From Nocardioides sp. BGMRC 2183 (GTDB taxonomy: Bacteria; Actinomycetota; Actinomycetes; Propionibacteriales; Nocardioidaceae): a stretch of 64,000 bases of DNA. The DNA is taken from the NCBI GenBank assembly GCA_008123405.1, contig VSSA01000011.1:62001-126000 (forward strand). Direction: 5' to 3'. Made by a program: the position numbers and the translations under genes. The stretch's first letter is position 1, and each line of letters opens with the position of its first letter. Positions 34,940 to 44,000 of this stretch are shown here, piece by piece. Below the pieces are notes generated by a model. The model made no database searches and had not been told where the DNA came from. It was given only the letters and a program-made list of their open reading frames with translations.

Positions 34940-36094
34940 TCAGTCGGCGCGCACCCGCGCCGCCTGCCGCACCAGGTGGTCCCGCTCGGCGACGTTGTCG
35001 GCCCGCTCCGCCGCCCTCCGGTACGACGCCGCCGCACCCGCCACGTCCCCGGCACGTTCCCGCAGGTGGCCGGCGACCGCGTGCCACCGCGGCAGGTCCG
35101 GGTCCAGCTCCTCCAGGCTGCGCAACGCCAGCAACGGGCCGTCGACCTCGCCGACCGCTACCGCGCGGTTGAGCCGCACCACGGGGGAGTCGGCGATCCG
35201 GACCAGCTCGTCATACCACTCCAGGATCTGCGGCCAGTCCGTCTCCTCGGCGCTGGCCGCGTCGTCGTGGAGCGCAGCGATCGCAGCCTGGGCCTGATAT
35301 TCGCCGAGTCGGTCGCGGGCCAGCGCCCCCTGCAACAGGTCGACGCCGTCGGCGATCATCGCGGTGTCCCACAGGGAGCGGTCCTGGTGGGCAAGTGGCA
35401 CCAGCGCTCCGTCCTCAGAGCGCCGGGCTGCCCGTCGGGCGTGGTGGAGCAGCATCAACGCCAGCAGCCCGTCCACCTCGGGGTCGTCCCGCACCTCAGG
35501 GGCCGCGCGCAGCTGTCGGGTCAGCCGGATCGCCTCGGCGGCCAGGTCGACGTCGCCGGTGAACCCGGCGTCGAAGATCAGGTAGAGCACGCGCAGCACC
35601 GCACGGACGTCGCCGGGCGCGTCGAACCGCTGACCGGCGACACTCCGCTTCGCACGCGTGATCCGTTGCGCCATGGTCGGCTCCGGCACCAGGAACGCCG
35701 AGGCGATCTGGGCCGTGCTCAGACCGCCGACCGCGCGCAAGGTCAGCGCGATCGCCGAGGCAGCGGTGAGCGAGGAGTGGCAGCAGCGGGAGAGCAGCAG
35801 CAGGGTGTCGTCGGCGGCCTCGGTCGGTCCTGGGTCGGGCTCGGCGTACACCCGCTCCTCGCGACGGGCTCGGGCGCTCTCGGAGCGGACCGCATCGAGC
35901 GCCTTGCGGCCCGCCACCGTGATCAGCCACGCCTTGGGGTCGCGGGGCGGGTCGTCCGGCCAGTGCCGCACCGCCTCCAGCAACGCGTCGGCGACCGCGT
36001 CCTCCGCCGTGGTGAAGTCGAAGCCCCGGCGCAGCAGTGCGCCGAGCACCTGCGGGGTCAGTGCCCGCAGGTGCTCGGCGTCGAACGGATCCAT
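34940..36094 (-). CDS. ECF-type RNA polymerase sigma factor (ECF42-like)
   Basis: 384 aa: sigma-2 region (LGALLRRGFDFTTAEDAVADALLEAVRHWPDDPP), sigma-4 helix-turn-helix (LSTAQIASAFLVPEPTMAQRITRAKRS), then a 200-aa C-terminal helical/TPR-like extension (VLRVLYLIFDAGFTG...; YRRAAERADNVAERDHLVRQA). The extension and the adjacent YCII/DGPF gene define the ECF42 type, which has no anti-sigma factor and is thought to be controlled through the extension. One base separates it from the upstream gene. Confidence 0.93.
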   Translation of the reverse strand: MDPFDAEHLRALTPQVLGALLRRGFDFTTAEDAVADALLEAVRHWPDDPPRDPKAWLITVAGRKALDAVRSESARARREERVYAEPDPGPTEAADDTLLLLSRCCHSSLTAASAIALTLRAVGGLSTAQIASAFLVPEPTMAQRITRAKRSVAGQRFDAPGDVRAVLRVLYLIFDAGFTGDVDLAAEAIRLTRQLRAAPEVRDDPEVDGLLALMLLHHARRAARRSEDGALVPLAHQDRSLWDTAMIADGVDLLQGALARDRLGEYQAQAAIAALHDDAASAEETDWPQILEWYDELVRIADSPVVRLNRAVAVGEVDGPLLALRSLEELDPDLPRWHAVAGHLRERAGDVAGAAASYRRAAERADNVAERDHLVRQAARVRAD

Positions 36095-36095
36095 C

Positions 36096-36512
36096 TCACT
36101 CGGTGACGGTCGGCGGCTCGCCGAGGAAGGGTCGCACCTCGATCCACTCGTGGATCGGCCGACCGCCCTGCCCGGGCGCGGAGGAGAGCTTCGCCGCCGT
36201 CTGGTGGGCGCGGTCGAGGGAGTCGACGTCGATCACCATCCAACCCGCGATCAGGTCCTTGGTCTCCGGAAACGGCCCGTCGGTGACGGGCGCGCGGCCC
36301 TCGCCGTCGTACCGGACGAAGGTGCCCTCGGGGGAGAGCGCCTGGGCGTCGACGAACTCGCCGCTCTCGCGCAGTTCGTCGGCGAGGTCGCGCATGAAGC
36401 CGATGTGGGCGTCCACCTCCGCGGGCGTCCACTGGTCCATCGGCACATCGGTGCCGGGCAGCCACTCCGGGCCGCTGCGACGGTAGTGCTTGAGCAGCAG
36501 GTACTTCGCCAT
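36096..36512 (-). CDS. YCII-related (DGPF) protein
   Basis: 138 aa with the YCII-like ferredoxin fold and its namesake motif DGPFPETKDLIAGWMVIDV. Typical co-encoded partner and usual regulon member of ECF42 sigma factors; biochemical role unproven. ATG 36512 has AGGAGGAAGATC upstream; a longer in-frame start at 36614 lacks family similarity. Confidence 0.92.
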   Translation of the reverse strand: MAKYLLLKHYRRSGPEWLPGTDVPMDQWTPAEVDAHIGFMRDLADELRESGEFVDAQALSPEGTFVRYDGEGRAPVTDGPFPETKDLIAGWMVIDVDSLDRAHQTAAKLSSAPGQGGRPIHEWIEVRPFLGEPPTVTE

Positions 36513-36558
36513 GATCTTCCTCCTGGGTCCGAGACGACCATCGTGGGCGCCTTCACTC

Positions 36559-37518
36559 CTAGGACGGAGCCGGTGCCGGCTCCTCGACATCCGGGCCGGA
36601 ACTTCTTCCGTCACGCCGTCGCGACGGCCGGCGACGGGCGACCGCGACGCCGACCAGGGCGAGCGCGCCGCCGACGTACGCGATGGTGGGCGGCACCTCG
36701 TCGAGGAAGACCAGTCCCATCACGATCGTCAGCGGCGGCACCAGATAGGTGGTCACCCCGAGCGACGAGGCGTCCATGTGGCGCAGCGCGTAGGCGTAGG
36801 TGGTGAAGGCGAGCGCGGTCGGGAAGATCCCGAGGTAGATCAGCCACCAGGTGGAGGAGGCCGGCGCGGCCCGCACCTGGCTGACCAGCTCACCCAGCCA
36901 CGGCAGGCAGACCAGGGCACCGACGCTGCACGCCAGCCAGGTCACGTGGATCGCCGACAACGAGGCGACCAACGGCTTCTGCAGCACCAGGCTGATCGAA
37001 TAGACCAGCGCCGAGAGCAGGCACAGGCCGACCCCGATCAGGTCGTGCGACCCGTCGCTGCCGGAGGTGGAGATCCCGATCACCGCCACGCCCGCGAACG
37101 CCAGCAGCAGGCCGGTCAGCAGGGTCGGGGTGAACCGCTCGGAGAGGAACGTCGCCGCCAGCACGGCGATCAGCACCGGGGAGACCTGGATCAGCATCGC
37201 GGCGGTGCCCGCGTCCACCCGCTGTTCACCGGCGTTGAGGGCGAGGTTGTAGATCCCGAACCAGAGCACCCCGATCGCCACGATCGAGACCCACTGGCGC
37301 CGGCTCGGCCGGGGGAGCCCCTTCGGCAGCGCCACCACGCCGAGCGCCACCGACCCGACCAGCAGCCGGCCGAGCGAGAGCGCGCCGGGGGAGAAGTCGT
37401 CGGCCAGATACCGGATGCCCACGAACGCCGAGGACCACAGCAGCAGGGTCGTCCCCACCGCCAGCAGGGGCAGTACGGCGCTCGCGTGCTGCTCGGTCCG
37501 GGTCTCCACACTCGTCAC
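36559..37518 (-). CDS. EamA/DMT-family transporter
   Basis: 319 aa, ten predicted transmembrane helices in two EamA repeats (about 15-150 and 165-300; LLLWSSAFVGIRYLA and SLVLQKPLVASLSAIHVTWLACSV). Likely exports amino acids or other metabolites; the substrate is unknown. GTG start with TAGCGT 6 nt upstream. The C-terminus ends in an Arg-rich, then acidic tail. Confidence 0.9.
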   Translation of the reverse strand: MTSVETRTEQHASAVLPLLAVGTTLLLWSSAFVGIRYLADDFSPGALSLGRLLVGSVALGVVALPKGLPRPSRRQWVSIVAIGVLWFGIYNLALNAGEQRVDAGTAAMLIQVSPVLIAVLAATFLSERFTPTLLTGLLLAFAGVAVIGISTSGSDGSHDLIGVGLCLLSALVYSISLVLQKPLVASLSAIHVTWLACSVGALVCLPWLGELVSQVRAAPASSTWWLIYLGIFPTALAFTTYAYALRHMDASSLGVTTYLVPPLTIVMGLVFLDEVPPTIAYVGGALALVGVAVARRRPSRRRDGRSSGPDVEEPAPAPS

Positions 37519-37524
37519 GAGACA

Positions 37525-37530
37525 ACGCTA
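37525..37530 (-). promoter_or_regulatory. -10 box for leaderless DMT transporter
   Basis: TAGCGT, 6 nt before the GTG, no Shine-Dalgarno: leaderless arrangement. Confidence 0.55.
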
Positions 37531-37602
37531 GGGCGTCGCGCCGACACCCGGCATGCGGGTTTCGGTCAGGCAATCGCAGGATGCGGACAATGCGGCGCTG
37601 CC

Positions 37603-40600
37603 TCACTCCAGCAGGTCGTCCAGCGCCCTTCCCACCAGGTCGGCCCGCTCCTGCTCCGACGCCATCTGCTCCAGCCCGAAGCCCAGCAGCAGCGTGTCGT
37701 CGGTGGTGGTCGCGGCGTAGTTGGTGGCCGGTGCCGCCCCGATCTCCCACTCCGTCGCCGTCGCAGGGCTGCCCGCGGGCGCCGTACCGACCGCCCACTT
37801 GCTGGTCGCGTCCTCGAACCCGTCGGCGTCGTCGACCCCGTCCACGATCACGTGGGTGTCGTCGACGAAGACGCCGATCTCGCCGGAGCCGGGGTCGGTC
37901 ACATAGCTGATCGAGATCTCGACGTCGCTGCCGGCGTACCCGCTCAGGTCGTAGGCGACCTCGGTCCAACCTCCGCTGTCACCGCTCAGCGCGTGCCAGT
38001 CGCCGGTCGTGCCCGGTGGCGTGCAGTCGGCGCTGAGGTAGCTCTCCAGGAACGGGTGCAGCGCCAGCAGGAACGGGTTGGTGGTGCACTCCGCCGGGGG
38101 TTCGGACGAGGTCGCTCCGCCCACCTCGGGCAGCGTCGTCCAGTCCTCCCCGCCGGCGGTGCGGGCCTCGACGATCACCTGGTCGTAGTCGGGCTCGACG
38201 GCGTAGGAGACCTGGAAGCTCAGCTCGGCGCTCGCCCCCTCCGGCACCGTCACCGTCCGGGTCAGCCGCGCGTACGACGAGTCCTCGTGCAGGACCCGCG
38301 CGAACCGCTCGCCCTCGATCGGTGCATACGGACTCCCCGGCGTCGCGGGATACTCCGCGGCGCCCTCGCTGGCGAACTGCGGGAACTCCTCGACCGGGAG
38401 CACGTCGCTGGTCGGGGTCCAGGAGCCGGCCTCGTCGAGCGGGTTGTCGCCCTCGACGACCGGCCCGCCGAGTGCGGCGGTGAAGCCGTTGAGCGGCGCC
38501 GCCACACCTGCCACCGACTCCGGGCCGGCCAGGTCGAACCGGCCGTAGGCGCCGAGGTAGTACTGACGGAAGTCGTCGGCCAGGATCAGGCAGTCCTCGA
38601 AGAACCCGTCGGTGCCGCCGCCGGGCCGGGGAGAGACCACGCACTCCTCCTCAGGCGCCCCGTTGAGCCCGTAGTACAGCCCGCCCACCGACGTGCTGAT
38701 CCCGGCGAGGCCCTGGTACTGAGCGGTCTCACCGGCGTGGATCAGCTTCCCGCCTGCGTTGAGGTAGTCGCGCACCGCCAGCGTGAGGTATTGCTGGCGC
38801 TCGGCGACCGAGACGTCTTCGAGGTCACCGAACGGCGTGGTGGTCAGCTCGTCCTCGGGATCCTGGGTGATCCGGTTGTCGCCGAGGTACCACAGCACCG
38901 CGTCGTAGTGGGAGAGCACGCCGAGGTCGTGCGGCACGCCCTGGGCATCGACGTCCCAGACGTCAGCGGTGTGTCCGGCGGCCTCGACGGCGGAGACATG
39001 CGCGTCGGCGTACTTCGGGGCCGTCACGGCGTCGGGGTAGTCCGGGTTCACGCCGGTGTAGTCCTCGTTGGCGATCACCAGTACGTCGTTCCCGGTGTCG
39101 GAGGCGACCCGGTAGGTGAACTTGCTCGAGGAGACGTAGCCGCGACCGGGCAGCCGTCCGGAGAACCAGACCTGCACGCGATCGCCGGGGTCCGCGAAGC
39201 GAACCTGGCCGCGGTATTCGGCGTAGTAGTCGTCGTTCTCGTCGCCGTAGCGCTCGCCGCCGTCCCATTCGGGTGCGGCGACGGTGCGGACCCGGCCGCC
39301 GTCGATCCGGTAGTTCATCTCCAACTTGCGCAGCGCACGCTTCGCGACCACCGCGACGGTCTGCGGGTCACCGTAGGAGACGTCGAAGCTGTCGACCTCG
39401 AAGGTGGGGGTGTCCAGCCCGACCGCCGAGCTCGGGTCGTCGGGATCGGCGGCCGACTCCGCCACCGACAGCGCGAACGGGATGTTCTTCTCGAACTCGG
39501 CCTGGACCAGCTCCTCGTCGTCGGGGAACTCGAAACCGCTGCCGCAGTCGGTGTCCACCCACTCGTCGTCGGGGTCGGACTGCGACGCCGACTCACACGT
39601 CGCCATCTCCGGGGTGAACCCGAGCACGCCGTACCGCTCGGTGAGGTCGGTGTCGGTGTCGCCGTTGGTGGTGTAGAGCTCGGCCGAGATGTCCGGGTCG
39701 TAGCCCGGCACCGCCGGGTCCTCGTCGTCACCGGCCATCGCCTCGTAGATCACGTCGTCCGGCGTCGGCGTCGCCACCTGCCAGCCGGTGCCGTAGAGCA
39801 GCAGCTCGGCGGCGGAGTGGTAGTTGACGAGGAACTCCGGGGTGGTCCGACGGACGAACCTGTTGAGCGCCTTCGTCTCAGCCTCGGAGGCAGGCCCGGG
39901 GCCGCGGTAGGTCTCGCTGGCCGGGTTGGGGGAGGAGCCCTCGTTGTCGTAGCCCCACTTGGTGGGCCAGTTGCGGTTGAGGTCGACGCCGTCGCCAGGG
40001 GCGATCTGCCCGTCGCCGTTGTTGTCGCGCAGGTTCTTGCGCCACAGCCTCTGGCCGGGCTCGAAGGTGAAGTCGTAGCCGTCGGGGTTCGCGACCGGGA
40101 CGAACCACAGCTCGGTCGACGTCAACAGCCGTTTGATCGAGCGGTCCTCGTAGTAGCCGTCGATCATGTGATGGGCGAGCCGCCGGGTCATCTCCGGCGT
40201 GATCCACTCCCGGGCGTGCTGGGCGCCGAGGTAGACGACGGCGGGGCGGCGACCGTCACGGACCTTGCGTGCGTTCTTGGTCACCTTGAGCGCGACGATG
40301 TCCTGACCGTTGACGGTCTGCCCGATCGTGACCAGCTTGGTGATCTGTTGGTTGCGGGCGGCGAGCACCTGGAACTCCCGCTTGAGTCCGTCACGTCCCG
40401 AATACGGCCGCCAGACCTCGTAGCCGTTCTCCTCGGCCTGGGTCGCGCGCTGGGTCACGGTCTGCCCCTGGATCCGCTTCGGCTCCAACTCGATGCCGTG
40501 TGCCTCCAGCCGGCGGACCTGGCTCCCGCTGAGGATCGCCTCGACCCGGACCTGGGACTTCGCCGACTCCTCGGCCTGCCCGCTCGGCGCCTGCGTGACC

Positions 40601-40800
40601 TCGAGGTCGTGCCGGTCGACGCCGAGCTCGAGAATGGCGTCGAGCTGGTCGCCGCCCACGAGGCCGGTGTAGACCTCCATCCGGTCGCCGCCCGGCACCG
40701 GGTCCGGGGGCGCCGCGCCGACGGGCGACCCCGCCAGTAGACCGGCGGTGAGGACACCGGCGGTGGACAGGCCGAGGACGGTTCCGAGGCGTCGATGCAT
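37603..40800 (-). CDS. Secreted M14 zinc carboxypeptidase with immune-inhibitor-A-like domain
   Basis: 1065 aa. Sec signal peptide with cleavage near VGAA (about residue 30), propeptide-like region, then the M14 domain: zinc ligands His195 and Glu198 (GAQHAREW) and His328 (NYHSAAE), catalytic Glu399 (GFTPEMA). Next comes a Rossmann-like segment (VLVIANEDYTGVNPDY...DVDAQGVPHDLGVLSHYDAVLWYLGDN) and, after about 800, beta-rich domains like those of immune inhibitor A (LSFQVSYAVEPDYDQVIVEAR; GVFVDDTHVIVDG). An extracellular peptidase. RBS GGGAG; a CRP-type site lies 19 bp upstream of the ATG. Confidence 0.92.
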   Translation of the reverse strand: MHRRLGTVLGLSTAGVLTAGLLAGSPVGAAPPDPVPGGDRMEVYTGLVGGDQLDAILELGVDRHDLEVTQAPSGQAEESAKSQVRVEAILSGSQVRRLEAHGIELEPKRIQGQTVTQRATQAEENGYEVWRPYSGRDGLKREFQVLAARNQQITKLVTIGQTVNGQDIVALKVTKNARKVRDGRRPAVVYLGAQHAREWITPEMTRRLAHHMIDGYYEDRSIKRLLTSTELWFVPVANPDGYDFTFEPGQRLWRKNLRDNNGDGQIAPGDGVDLNRNWPTKWGYDNEGSSPNPASETYRGPGPASEAETKALNRFVRRTTPEFLVNYHSAAELLLYGTGWQVATPTPDDVIYEAMAGDDEDPAVPGYDPDISAELYTTNGDTDTDLTERYGVLGFTPEMATCESASQSDPDDEWVDTDCGSGFEFPDDEELVQAEFEKNIPFALSVAESAADPDDPSSAVGLDTPTFEVDSFDVSYGDPQTVAVVAKRALRKLEMNYRIDGGRVRTVAAPEWDGGERYGDENDDYYAEYRGQVRFADPGDRVQVWFSGRLPGRGYVSSSKFTYRVASDTGNDVLVIANEDYTGVNPDYPDAVTAPKYADAHVSAVEAAGHTADVWDVDAQGVPHDLGVLSHYDAVLWYLGDNRITQDPEDELTTTPFGDLEDVSVAERQQYLTLAVRDYLNAGGKLIHAGETAQYQGLAGISTSVGGLYYGLNGAPEEECVVSPRPGGGTDGFFEDCLILADDFRQYYLGAYGRFDLAGPESVAGVAAPLNGFTAALGGPVVEGDNPLDEAGSWTPTSDVLPVEEFPQFASEGAAEYPATPGSPYAPIEGERFARVLHEDSSYARLTRTVTVPEGASAELSFQVSYAVEPDYDQVIVEARTAGGEDWTTLPEVGGATSSEPPAECTTNPFLLALHPFLESYLSADCTPPGTTGDWHALSGDSGGWTEVAYDLSGYAGSDVEISISYVTDPGSGEIGVFVDDTHVIVDGVDDADGFEDATSKWAVGTAPAGSPATATEWEIGAAPATNYAATTTDDTLLLGFGLEQMASEQERADLVGRALDDLLE

Positions 40801-40819
40801 GATCAGCTCCCAAGATCAC

Positions 40820-40835
40820 TGTGACGGAGATCACA
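40820..40835. promoter_or_regulatory. CRP/GlxR-type binding site
   Basis: TGTGACGGAGATCACA matches TGTGA-N6-TCACA at all ten defined positions, 19 bp upstream of the carboxypeptidase start. Suggests cAMP-CRP (GlxR-type) control of secreted protease production; whether it activates or represses cannot be told. Confidence 0.65.
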
Positions 40836-40934
40836 ATTTCCGCCCAGGGTGGGGATCTGTCAATAGGGCCGCGGGGAGAGTTGCGCGCTGGCCGCCGTCA
40901 CACCACCCACGTGGGACACACGCCGCAGGCAGTC

Positions 40935-41001
40935 CCGTCACTTCTCAGGCGTTGCAACGCCCGGGAAGTGACGGGATCCCCGGTTCACCGGGGAAACCGA
41001 C
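40935..41001 (+). repeat. 67-bp double-hairpin dispersed repeat, copy 2
   Basis: Inverted relative to 7533-7599, 60/67 identical. Stem 1 CCGTCACTTC/GAAGTGACGG encloses a perfect GCGTTGCAACGC; stem 2 is CCCCGG-TTCA-CCGGGG. It lies 28 bp past the stop of the carboxylase gene, i.e. at its 3' end. Confidence 0.85.
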
Positions 41002-41029
41002 GCCCGCCGCCGCAAGCCGCCCCCGCGCC

Positions 41030-44000
41030 TCACCCCAGGCGCGCCTCGATCGCAGCCACGATCCGCGGCCGCAGCTCGGCGGGGCTGATCACGGCATCCA
41101 CCGAGCCCACCTCGACGGCCCGGTGGATGTTGTGCACCCCGTCGAACTCACCGGCGACCTCGGTGATCTTCTCCGCGCGCACGGCTGCCCGCAGGTCGGC
41201 CAGCTCGCCGGCCAGGGCGCCTCGGTCGGCCCCGGACGCGGCGGCCAGCCGCTCCTCGACCGCCAGCACCCGGGGGTCGGCGGCGGTGCGCTTGTCGACC
41301 TCGCCGGCGAAGACCACCGCCGCCGCGGGGGCGCCGCCGAGCACCGAGGCGAAGGAGCCGTCCACCGCGAGCACCGTCATCGACGGGTTGAGTCGCTTGG
41401 AGAAGACCACGAACGCGCCGCCGTGATAGCGCGAGATCACGCAGAAGACGATCGGACCGTCGAAGTTGACGATCGCGCGGCCGATCTCGGCGCCGTACTC
41501 CAACTGCAGGTTGCGCATCGAGTCCGGTGACCCGTCGAAGCCGGACAGGTTCGCCAGCACCACCAGCGGCCGGTTGCCCGAGGCCGCGTTGATCGCCCGT
41601 GCCGCCTTCTTCGACGACCGCGGGAACAGCGTGCCGGCGGTGTAGGTGTCGGGGCCGTCGGTGGGCGGGAAGCCGTGGCGTCGTACCGGACGGGACTCGA
41701 TGCCCAGCAGGCAGACCGGGTAGCCGCCGATGTGGGCGTCGAAGACGACCGCCGTGTCGGCGTCGGCCATCCCCGCCCACCGCTCCAAGGTGGCGTGGTC
41801 CTGGTCGGCCACCGCTCGCATCACGGTGCGGATGTCGAAGGCCTTCTTCCGGTCCCGGTTGTGCGCCGGGTCGAAGATCTGGCCGACCGTGGTGAAGTCG
41901 CTGTCCACGCTGTGATGCGGGAAGTCGGAGACGTCGCGGTCCGCAGGGTCGGCGGTGGGCGCGCGCCGCGGCCCACCCTCACCCGGTACGACGTAGGTGT
42001 GGTCGTAGTGCGCGAGCAGCACCTCGAACGCGCCGGCCAGATCGGGCGCCCAGTACTGCGCCTGCCCGTTCGGCCCCATCACCCGGTCGTAGCCGCCGAT
42101 GCCGTAGTTGTCCTCGGCCGAGACACCGCCGGAGAAGTCCAGCGACTGCTTGCCGGTCAGCACCATCGCGCTGTCCGGGGTCATCACCAAGATGCCCTTG
42201 GTGTGCATCAGCATCGTCGCCTCGGCGTTCCAGTACGGCTGCGCGCCGACGTTGATGCCGGCGACGACGACGTTGATCTCGCCGCCGTCCTGGGTGAACT
42301 CGATGATCCGCTTCAGCGCGGCCGCCACCCAGTCCATGTTCTCGGTGCCGGAGTCCATCGAGATCCGGGCGCCGGCGGAGATCGCGAACCACTCGACCGG
42401 GACGCCGAGCTCCTCGGCCAGGTCGATCCCGGCGATGATCCGGCGGCACTCCTGCTCCGAGACCGCGCCCAGCGCCTTGGTCGGATCGCCGCAGAGCAGC
42501 ACCCGGGTGACGCCGTCGGGGTGCAGCTCGGTCTTGGTGGTCACCACGGCACAGATCACGCCGGCGGTGTTGAGACCGTAGGGCCGCGAGACCGGCACCA
42601 GGCGTCCGTCGTCGTCCAGGTCGTGCTCGACCATCGAGCCGCCCGGTCCGGCGAGGATGTCGGCCAGCTCGTAGGGGTAGACCATGCCGCGCCGCCGCGA
42701 ACGGACCACCTTGGCCGCGTATTCGTCCAGGGGACGCAGCGGCTCGGTCGGCGGCGCCTCGACGGACGCGGTCACGCGGGCGCCGGGCTGGGAGTGGAAC
42801 CGGATGCTGACCGGCACCGGGCCGTCGGGAGTCGCGAGCCGGCCGCCGGCCACGACCTCCTCGATGCCGGCGCCGTCAGAGAGCGGGGTGATCTTGCCCT
42901 GCAGCGCGGTCAGCTGCGCCGGGTCGGCGTCGACGTCGGGCCAGACGTGGATCCACACGTGGTTCATGTCCAGCTTGTTGCCGGCGACACCACGGTCGGT
43001 GCGTGCCCGGCGGATCGACTCCAGGCAGTTCTCGATCGCCCGCTCCGCATGCGGTACGCCGACCACGTCGCCGGCCTCGTCGCGGACCACCACTACCTGT
43101 CGCACCTGCGCCAGCGCCACCAGCCGCCGGTCCGACCGGTTCGACTTCGCCACGCACTCATAGAGCAGCACGTCGTCGGTGGCCGGCAGCCGGGTCACGT
43201 CGAACTCCTGCAGCCGCCACAGGTTAAGGCGACGCCCGACCATCGGGTGCACCCCGCGCACCAGCTCGTCCTCGACGATGCTGCCGTCGGCCGGCCGGAA
43301 CTCGAAGTAGCCGACTCCTCGCCCGCCTCCCGGGCAGGTGGCGATCGCGACCCGTCGGACCTGCGAGGACCACGGCAGCGCGCCGAGGATCTCGCCCAGC
43401 GCGGCGCTGGCCTCCTCGTCGGTCTCCGGCTGCTCGGGCCAGGCCAGGTAGAGGTCGGCCACGGCGTCGTACCCGCTGGGGCGGTCGGCCACGTGGTCGA
43501 CGACCAGGGCGTTGAGCGGGCTGCTCGGGTCGCCGAGCTCGGCGACGGTGCCGACGGTGGAGAGGATCGCGGTGTCCTGCCCGTCGATGGTGTACGTCGC
43601 CGCCACGGCCGGACGGTCCGGGCCGGAGAAGGCACGCACGTCGCGCAGCCCGAAGTCGTGGTAGTGCCGCCGGATCAGCACCTCGAGCATCGGCTCGTGC
43701 TCACCGATGCCTCGCTCCAGACGCTCGGCCAGGAAGGCGACCAGCTGCTCGGGGATCCGCGCCAGCGCGGTCACCCGGTCTGCGTAGTCAGCGGCCCCCG
43801 GGTTCGCGGCCAGGTCGGCGATCTCGTCGCCGACGCCGGCCAGCACCGCGGTCCGCTCGCGGTCCACCTCCGGCTGGTCGAACCAGCGGAACCGGATGCT
43901 GCGGGCCAGGTCGCCCACCTCCGGGAAGCGCAGCTGGGTGGCACGCACCAGCCGCTCGAGCAGCGTCCGCGCCCGGTCGGCGGGCTCGGCGGACGGCGCC

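Noticed and set aside
36490-40740. 1416-codon open frame antisense to the M14 carboxypeptidase
   Set aside because: It mirrors a real gene with signal peptide and catalytic motifs; its translation is His/Gly/Arg/Val-rich low complexity typical of the opposite strand of GC-rich codons.
7533-41001. The inverted 67-bp repeats as ends of a 33-kb mobile element
   Set aside because: The interval holds housekeeping genes (mshA), there is no transposase or integrase and no target duplication; a dispersed hairpin family explains it better.
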